Below are positions 7,153 to 11,835 of a stretch of 11,835 nt of DNA, in pieces. Made by a program: the position numbers and the translations under genes. Numbering within the stretch: the stretch's first letter is position 1; the number at the start of each line of letters is the position of its first letter. Under the pieces are notes generated by a model. The model was given only the letters and a program-made list of their open reading frames with translations. It searched no databases and was not told the origin of the DNA. Source of the stretch: an uncultured Nitrospina sp. (GTDB taxonomy: Bacteria; Nitrospinota; Nitrospinia; Nitrospinales; VA-1); the NCBI GenBank assembly GCA_950072225.1, contig CATMOP010000028.1:1-11835 (forward strand), read 5' to 3'.

Positions 7153-8217
7153 CAGCCTTTGGCATTATCTGAAATGCCAGCACTTTGAAAAGTTGCCATC
7201 TCAGAATATATCCTTACTGCCGCTTCTATAAGGTTAAAAGCTAATACAGCGCCGGTTCCTTCCCCCAGCCGCATTTTTAAATCGAAAAGGGGAGGAGCCT
7301 GAAGGAGATCAAAAAACACCTCATGTCCAGGCTCTAACGAGCGGTGTGAAGAAAAAATATAATCCTTTATCGCGGGATTTAGCTTGATGGCCAGGGATGC
7401 GCCGGCGCTGGAAATCAAGCCATCGATAACAACAGGAATATTTTTTGAGGCGGCACCCAACAGAAGACCCATGATCCCGCCAATCTCGAATCCACCTACT
7501 TTAGCGAGAATATCTATAGGGTCCTCCAGGTTGGGAGTATGCATGTCAAGTGCCTGCTGAATCACAGATATCTTTTTTTCCAGGGTCTTATCATCAATGC
7601 CTGTTCCCCGTCCCGTGACTTTATTTGCGGGAAGGCCACTCAATACAGAGAATATTGCGGAACTGGCTGTGGTATTACCTATTCCCATCTCGCCGGTAGC
7701 CAGGAGATCAATGCCTTTGTCGGCCAATTGTGCGGCGATCTGGATACCAATTGTGAGGGATTCTTCGGCCTCGGCTCGGGTCATGGCAGGTTCTTTAGCC
7801 AGATTTCGGGTTCCGAAGGATATTTTTTTATCCAGTAATTTTGGATGCGGGGCAAACTTATGATTAACGCCAATATCTACTACTAATACTTCCGCGTTTT
7901 GTTGTCTCGCTAGAACATTTACGGCGGCTCCACCATCAAGAAAATTCTGGACCATTTGAGAAGTGACTTTGGCGGGGTAAGCACTAATGCCCTCTTCAGT
8001 GACCCCATGATCTGCCACGAATACAATGACCGATTTCCTGTTGATTGATGGATGATCTGTATCGCGGATGGCCGCATATTTTTTTTGCCAAATCTTCCAG
8101 GAGGCCGAGGCTCCCTGGGGGTTTAGTGAGGGAATCGAGATGAGCTTGAGCAGTCTCAAACCGAAGGAGTGGGATCGGTTTTATTGAGTCCAGGGTGTCC
8201 CGAATAAGATCAAGCAT
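7152..8217 (-). CDS. cobT: Nicotinate-nucleotide:DMB phosphoribosyltransferase CobT, apparent frameshift
   Basis: Makes alpha-ribazole phosphate from nicotinate mononucleotide and dimethylbenzimidazole, activating the lower base of cobalamin. The true N-terminus starts at 8217 (MLDLIRDTLDSIKP) and carries the family signature LTKPPGSLG at residues 30-38. That frame runs into an A8 homopolymer at 8079-8086 and goes off into unrelated sequence. The frame one base over continues as KKYAAIRDTDHP, then VADHGVTEEGISAYP, GEMGIGNTTASSA and the LGEGTGA motif, whose glutamate (about residue 319) matches catalytic Glu317 of Salmonella CobT. Removing one A gives 354 residues, against 356 in Salmonella. 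The long frame alone lacks the N-terminus, so it is not a shorter natural form. No clear ribosome site precedes the ATG. It lies 27 nt after the cytochrome gene. Confidence 0.88.
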
Positions 8218-8244
8218 GGCATTATTGGGTGGTTGATAAAACCA

Positions 8245-8646
8245 TCAATTCATTTTTGGAGAAGGTTTTGTTCCATTTTCCTCTTCATCTTCTTCCGGTT
8301 CGAGTCCTGCAGCTTTTTGCGAATAACGCAGGTATTTGATGATTTCTGTAATTTCCTCAGATGTTACGTTCTTTTTTTGCGAAGGCATTTTATCGGACCC
8401 GTTCAGCACGATTTCGAGGATATCTGTATCAGAGAAATTCTCGGCAAGGTATTCCTCATCAATGAGCCCGGGGGCCTGAGTATGTTTGCCCATCGCGTCT
8501 GGGCCGTGGCAATTTGAACAAACTTTGTGGAAAACCTGTTGTCCATTTTTAAATGGTTCAGGAACATCCAGTGTGGGTTTTGGGGCGCATGAAAAAGCAA
8601 AAAGTGCATAAAAAGATAAAAGAACAGGTAATTTGAGTTGTTTCAT
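8245..8646 (-). CDS. Monoheme class I cytochrome c, probable lipoprotein
   Basis: A small periplasmic electron carrier, 133 residues. The N-terminus is positively charged and hydrophobic and ends in FAFSC with C20. That is a slightly atypical lipobox, so the mature protein is probably lipid-anchored. Heme c attachment is CSNCH at 43-47, and M87 in SDKMPSQ is the likely second axial ligand, giving a His/Met heme. EEITEIIKYLRYSQ at about 97-110 is the C-terminal helix that packs on the heme. The tail beyond 115 is a short acidic and lysine-containing extension (EPEEDEEENG). The gene starts 9 nt after the 25-residue-repeat gene ends and has only a distant AGGA, so it is likely translated as part of that operon. 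The partner oxidoreductase is unknown. Confidence 0.88.
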   Translation of the reverse strand: MKQLKLPVLLSFYALFAFSCAPKPTLDVPEPFKNGQQVFHKVCSNCHGPDAMGKHTQAPGLIDEEYLAENFSDTDILEIVLNGSDKMPSQKKNVTSEEITEIIKYLRYSQKAAGLEPEEDEEENGTKPSPKMN

Positions 8647-8655
8647 GAGTTGGGA

Positions 8656-9288
8656 TTATGGTTTCCTTTTTATAAGGTCTAGATTGCCATCGTGGTTTGT
8701 GTCTAATTCGACGCGTTCTAATTTTCCGTAATCGTCAAAATATTCCCAACGGTCGACCTTTCCATCAAAGTTTGTATCGTGTTCCACTCTTATTAAGAGT
8801 GTGGAATTTTTAAAATATTGCCACTGGTCCGGATTTCCGTCGTGGTTGATGTCGAAGTTGATTGAGTGCAGAGTCTCATTGTTCCCAAAAAATTCCCATC
8901 GGTCAATTTTCCCATCATGGGAAGCATCATATTCCACCCGTTCCATATGGCCGTCCTCAGAAAAATATTGAAAGACATCCATTCTGCCGTCCTGGTTTTC
9001 ATCAGTTTCCAGACGTGTTACTTTGTTATTTGGTCCATAGACTTCGCGCCAGTCAATCAGTCCGGAAAATTTGGAGTCTTTTTCAATATATTTCAGAATA
9101 AAATCTTTGGAGTAATACTGTACCTGATCTAGGGTTCCATCAAAATTGCGGTCTAATTCAACGCGGATGGGTTTTTCATTGCCGTCAAAAATGTCTATCT
9201 GGTCAATCTTTCCATCCCCGTTTTTATCGTATTCCACTTTTAACAGGCTACCATCCTCCGATTTATGTTGCCATTGGTCCAGCCTTCC
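8656..9288 (-). repeat. Tandem 75-bp coding repeats
   Basis: Nine direct copies of a 75-bp unit encode the 25-residue repeats of the exported protein. The protein period is exact throughout, but the copies have diverged strongly at the DNA level. This marks an old, selected repeat array rather than a recent slippage expansion. Confidence 0.8.
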
Positions 9289-9393
9289 ATCGAAATCGCT
9301 ATCGACCGGGAACACCACACCCTCCGCAAGGGAAGCGAGAGATAAAAAGAGGAATCCCGCTAAGGAATACCTTGTTTTCAGTCGGGTCGTCAT
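8656..9393 (-). CDS. Exported protein of nine 25-residue Asp-rich (Ca-binding-like) repeats
   Basis: After a signal peptide (hydrophobic GFLFLSLASLAEG) the whole protein is made of tandem 25-residue units with no insertions: eight full copies and a final partial one. Each unit opens with a D-x-[ND]-x-D-G-x-[IVL]-D loop, as in VEHDTNFDGKVDRWEYF and VEYDKNGDGKIDQ. This resembles the calcium loops of dockerin and thrombospondin type 3 repeats. An aromatic strand follows (WEYF, QWQYF) and then a charged turn. Unit four has a degenerate loop (KDSKFSGLID). A TTG 24 nt upstream (9417) is in frame but has no ribosome site. GGAG sits 5 nt before the second of two ATGs at 9391-9396, so I chose 9393. 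The role is unknown: extracellular or periplasmic calcium-dependent structure or adhesion is an inference. It directly precedes the cytochrome c gene. Confidence 0.82.
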   Translation of the reverse strand: MTTRLKTRYSLAGFLFLSLASLAEGVVFPVDSDFDGRLDQWQHKSEDGSLLKVEYDKNGDGKIDQIDIFDGNEKPIRVELDRNFDGTLDQVQYYSKDFILKYIEKDSKFSGLIDWREVYGPNNKVTRLETDENQDGRMDVFQYFSEDGHMERVEYDASHDGKIDRWEFFGNNETLHSINFDINHDGNPDQWQYFKNSTLLIRVEHDTNFDGKVDRWEYFDDYGKLERVELDTNHDGNLDLIKRKP

Positions 9394-9527
9394 CATGGCT
9401 CCGCCAGTATAAAGCAAATGGGAAGCTTAAATCTAATCGAATCCGATCAGGGAGCTTCCGGAATCTTTGGCTGTGAAACGGATTTTATTACCGTATTTTA
9501 AGAATCTGTATCTACTCCTTGCGGCTG
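9394..9527 (-). promoter_or_regulatory. Gap upstream of the repeat-protein gene with a long-loop inverted repeat
   Basis: This 134-nt gap is the only sizeable one inside the - strand cob cluster. A perfect 7-bp inverted repeat (9421-9427 with 9453-9459) encloses a 25-nt loop that itself holds a 4-bp ATCG/CGAT stem. It could be a leader structure or operator. A TATACT lies close to the start codon, but it has no good -35 and is too near to act as a promoter. No firm promoter is visible. Confidence 0.3.
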
Positions 9528-10214
9528 TTAAAAGAGTTTATGAACCATTTCGATGGAAATTATTACCGCCAATGCCAATAGGGACGCTATAAACATGATT
9601 TTTTGGCTTTGGGTGATGTCGGATAATTCCAGTTCCCGCAAATTGTCCCCAATGAACGGTTTTCTATTTATTTCTCCTGAATAAAAACTGGTCCCTCCAA
9701 GACGGACCCCTAGTGCACCAGCCATGGCGGCTTCGGGATATCCGGAATTGGGGCTAGGGTGCTTGGAGCCATCTCGTATTGCCATCGCCAGGGAGTTTTT
9801 GCCACTCAGCCCGCAAAGGGCCGCGCTTACAGCAATGACAGGTAAGGCCAGTCTTGCTGGAAACCAGTTTACCAGATCATCCAGACGGGCAGGAGCCCAA
9901 CCAAATTCCCGGTAGGTATCGTTTTTATATCCAAATAATGAATCCATTGTATTGATGGCCTTATAAGCAATTGCTAACGGAGCTCCTCCAAGTACGGCAA
10001 AAAATAATGGGGCGATGATTCCATCGACGGTGCTTTCCAGTAGTAATTGCGATACGCATCCGGGAGGTGATAAGGGGTTGATGCTGGCGCTGAAATCAAT
10101 GAGTGTATCCGGATCGGTTCCGGAAGTATTAGCTATGGCCTGCGGGTTTCCGCCGTGAGTGGGGTAGGGGATATCCGGCACTTGAAAATTTGTGGGAGAA
10201 TTTTTGTCAATCAT
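9528..10214 (-). CDS. Chimeric ORF: N-terminus of CobC/CobD decarboxylase joined to C-terminus of CbiB
   Basis: Residues 1 to about 57 (HGGNPQAIANTSG, then LIDFSASINPLSPPG) are the beginning of L-threonine-O-3-phosphate decarboxylase, the PLP enzyme that makes aminopropanol phosphate. From about residue 60 the protein turns into adenosylcobinamide-phosphate synthase CbiB: DGIIAPLFFAVLGGAPLA, YKAINTMDSLFGY, GWAPARLDDLVNWFPARL, GYPEAAMAGALGVRLGG, and a final membrane segment at about 206-221. At 228 residues it lacks the whole PLP domain of one enzyme and roughly the first 140 residues of CbiB. The simplest reading is one in-frame deletion across adjacent cobC and cbiB genes, with the junction near 10028-10045. 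Decarboxylase activity should be absent, and CbiB activity is doubtful. Its start overlaps the cobU-bluB stop by 8 nt. Confidence 0.8.
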   Translation of the reverse strand: MIDKNSPTNFQVPDIPYPTHGGNPQAIANTSGTDPDTLIDFSASINPLSPPGCVSQLLLESTVDGIIAPLFFAVLGGAPLAIAYKAINTMDSLFGYKNDTYREFGWAPARLDDLVNWFPARLALPVIAVSAALCGLSGKNSLAMAIRDGSKHPSPNSGYPEAAMAGALGVRLGGTSFYSGEINRKPFIGDNLRELELSDITQSQKIMFIASLLALAVIISIEMVHKLF

Positions 10215-11466
10215 TTTTAGTGGAGTCAGGAAAATAAACCTTAAAGTCAGTAGGTGTTCCTTGCCATTTATTATAGTAAATCAATTTTTCAACAGGCAGG
10301 CGCTGGGCCCATCCGGTCGTTTCAAGCATGGGTTTGGGGTAAAACGCCTCCGTATGGCCGATACATAAATAGGCCACTGGCTGAATATGATCCGGAATAT
10401 CCAAATCCTCTTTTAACTGGTCATGCGATAAAATGCTTACCCATCCTACCGCGATTCCTTCTGCTCGGGCCGCAAGCCAAAGGTTTTGTACTGCACAACA
10501 GGTGCTGAACAGGTCTGTTTCGAAAACTGTGCTTCGCCCTAAAACGTTAGGACCAAAACGTGTGCGGTCGCAGGTCACGCAAATATTGACCGGGGCATCC
10601 TGGATGCCCTCAAGTTTGAGGGAATTGTATAGCTTCTGCCGGTCTCCACTGAATTTTTGCGCCGCCTCCTCATTGGCATTTTTAAAGTTCAGGGCGATTT
10701 TATTTTTCACTGCGGGGTCGGTGATCACCAAAAAATTCCAAGGTTGCATGTAACCTACTGAACCAGCGTGATGGGCCGCATCCAAAATTCGGCCCAATTT
10801 TTCCGGGTCAATGGGTTTGGTAATAAAGTGGCGCATATCACGACGTTTGTATATTGCTTCGTAAAGCCCCTGCTTTTTTCCGGGAGAAAACTCATGCTCG
10901 GATATGTTATCTTCAGATTGTTCTATGCTATTTATTTTTGCGGAAGTTTTTATGGTAACGGGAATTCCCGATACCATATTGACCACTTCATCGAATTCCT
11001 CCGCAAGAATCTGGTTGGTTTCGCCCGCAATATCGCGAAAGGACCTTGCAGAAGGTTCCATGGGAACAATCCCCGATCCTAATTCATTCGTGATGACAAT
11101 GATATTGCTCGCGCAGTTCTTGCATTCCCGGATAAATTCATGGACCCGTTGTAGAATAATTTCCCGTGTCATATCTTTCATGACCATATTGCTCAACCAC
11201 AGAGTAATGCAGTCCAGAACAATACACCCAGGCTGGTCTCCTTTCTTTCTTAATACACTTGTCGGATCAAGAGGCTCCTCAATGGTGGTCCATTCCTTAC
11301 CACGTTCGTTCTGATGTTTCTTAATTCGTTCGGCCATTTCCTCATCAAGAGGTTCTGCCGTGGCTAGAAATATTTTTGGGCCATCAATATTGCTCGCTAA
11401 TTGGAGGGCATGACGGCTTTTTCCGCTCCGGCTTCCTCCCGTGACTAAAACAGTTTTTCCAGACAT
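10207..11466 (-). CDS. cobU-bluB: CobU-BluB fusion: cobinamide kinase/guanylyltransferase plus DMB synthase
   Basis: Residues 1 to about 173 are CobU/CobP, which phosphorylates adenosylcobinamide and then adds GMP. The P-loop GGSRSGKS is at 10-17, H51 in the IKKHQNERGKEW segment is the likely guanylylated histidine, LDCITLWLSN is at 84-93, and NELGSGIVP and RDIAGETNQ follow at 127-152. A linker of about 27 residues leads to BluB (about 201-395), which cuts FMNH2 with oxygen to make dimethylbenzimidazole: YKRRDMRHF at 206-214, GSVGYMQPWNF at 235-245, and STCCAVQNLWLAARAEG at 321-337 followed by GWVS. Both halves look complete. I chose the ATG at 11466, with GGTGA 4 nt upstream, over an in-frame TTG at 11478. 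It lies 16 nt after cobS. The fusion joins nucleotide-arm activation with lower-base synthesis. Confidence 0.93.
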   Translation of the reverse strand: MSGKTVLVTGGSRSGKSRHALQLASNIDGPKIFLATAEPLDEEMAERIKKHQNERGKEWTTIEEPLDPTSVLRKKGDQPGCIVLDCITLWLSNMVMKDMTREIILQRVHEFIRECKNCASNIIVITNELGSGIVPMEPSARSFRDIAGETNQILAEEFDEVVNMVSGIPVTIKTSAKINSIEQSEDNISEHEFSPGKKQGLYEAIYKRRDMRHFITKPIDPEKLGRILDAAHHAGSVGYMQPWNFLVITDPAVKNKIALNFKNANEEAAQKFSGDRQKLYNSLKLEGIQDAPVNICVTCDRTRFGPNVLGRSTVFETDLFSTCCAVQNLWLAARAEGIAVGWVSILSHDQLKEDLDIPDHIQPVAYLCIGHTEAFYPKPMLETTGWAQRLPVEKLIYYNKWQGTPTDFKVYFPDSTKND

Positions 11467-11482
11467 AAAATCACCCAATTTC

Positions 11483-11835
11483 CTATAAAGGTATTGAAAC
11501 GCTCATTCCACCGATTACTAAAAATAAAGTCTCTATAACTTCTGTGGTGGCACCAAGAGTGTCTCCTGTAATGCCTCCAATTTTATTTTTAAAATATAAT
11601 AGCAAGCCGCTGAGAATCAGGGCAAATATTATCAGGGTTACCAATGCTATCATCCAGCTCATAAAAAATAGGATGGCGAAGGGGAGGGGGCACAATGCTA
11701 AAAGATAATATTTCCCCCGCTGGTAAAAGTTTTCAGCCAAAGTCCTTTCGGACGGGATGTGGTTGACAAAAACCAGACCAACAACCAGTGTCGTTCGCGC
11801 CAAGGCCGGAGCTATGGCAAGCCAGATTAGAGATT
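11483..11835 (-). CDS. cobS: Cobalamin synthase CobS, C-terminal part
   Basis: Inner-membrane enzyme that joins adenosyl-GDP-cobinamide to alpha-ribazole (phosphate), the last step of cobalamin assembly. The frame is open to the right edge, so the N-terminus with its metal-binding aspartates is outside. The visible part has two strongly hydrophobic segments (the LLALCPLPFAILFF region and MIALVTLIIFALILSGLLLYF) and then the family motif GGITGDTLGATTEVIETLFL near the C-terminus. The TTG at 11803 is not a start, because the frame continues upstream without a stop. cobU-bluB follows 16 nt downstream, so it is cotranscribed. Any promoter or cobalamin riboswitch for this operon would lie beyond the window. 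Confidence 0.92.
   Translation of the reverse strand, partial: SLIWLAIAPALARTTLVVGLVFVNHIPSERTLAENFYQRGKYYLLALCPLPFAILFFMSWMIALVTLIIFALILSGLLLYFKNKIGGITGDTLGATTEVIETLFLVIGGMSVSIPL

Noticed and set aside
7152..8159. A 335-codon ORF as the complete cobT gene
   Set aside because: Its first 18 or so residues have no CobT likeness, while the family N-terminus with LTKPPGSLG is encoded one frame over from 8217. The gene is better read as 7152-8217 with a frameshift.
8656..9288. Direct repeats that might suggest a CRISPR array or satellite
   Set aside because: The 75-bp period is continuous coding repeat with no constant repeat/variable spacer pattern.
9402..9411. TATACT as a promoter for the repeat-protein gene
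   Set aside because: It is about 15 nt from the start codon and overlaps the ribosome-site region, without a matching -35.
9394..9527. Cobalamin riboswitch within the cob cluster
   Set aside because: The gap is too short and I could not find the conserved B12-box-like core. A riboswitch would be expected upstream of the operon, outside the window.

Overview
The window reads as a chromosomal segment of a Gram-negative bacterium of moderate GC. Exported proteins with signal peptides, a probable cytochrome c lipoprotein and a chemotaxis receptor tail point that way. BluB, which needs oxygen, suggests an aerobic or microaerobic life. DapL, a short ThiI, UbiX and B12 genes together would fit a Nitrospinota- or deltaproteobacterium-like lineage, but that placement is a guess from gene content. 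I see no CRISPR, phage, IS element, rRNA, tRNA or recognisable cobalamin riboswitch.

Layout, + strand (1-4128): the C-terminal tail of a methyl-accepting chemotaxis protein; a non-coding gap with a hairpin; then a tight operon tmk-ubiX-cysteine desulfurase-thiI, with 4-nt ATGA overlaps at tmk/ubiX and desulfurase/thiI. The desulfurase and the rhodanese-less ThiI look like a dedicated sulfur-relay pair for tRNA 4-thiouridine. thiI converges on folK and the two overlap by 6 nt.

Layout, - strand (11835 down to 4123): cobS (partial), a cobU-bluB fusion, a chimeric ORF joining the start of a cobC/cobD-type threonine-phosphate decarboxylase to the end of cbiB, an exported protein of 25-residue Asp-rich repeats, a monoheme cytochrome c lipoprotein, cobT, and a secreted repeat protein broken by two frameshifts. 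After these come dapL, with its own strong-looking promoter, and folK.

The - strand genes form a module for the last steps of cobalamin assembly: aminopropanol arm attachment (CbiB, CobC), cobinamide activation (CobU), dimethylbenzimidazole synthesis (BluB), its activation (CobT) and final joining (CobS). The module looks damaged. cobT is split by an extra base in an A8 run. cobC and cbiB are fused by an apparent in-frame deletion. The secreted repeat gene has two one-base losses. Whether this is real decay, transcriptional slippage or sequence/assembly error cannot be settled from the sequence alone. It is the main result here, together with the CobU-BluB fusion and the exported repeat/cytochrome genes lodged inside the cob operon.
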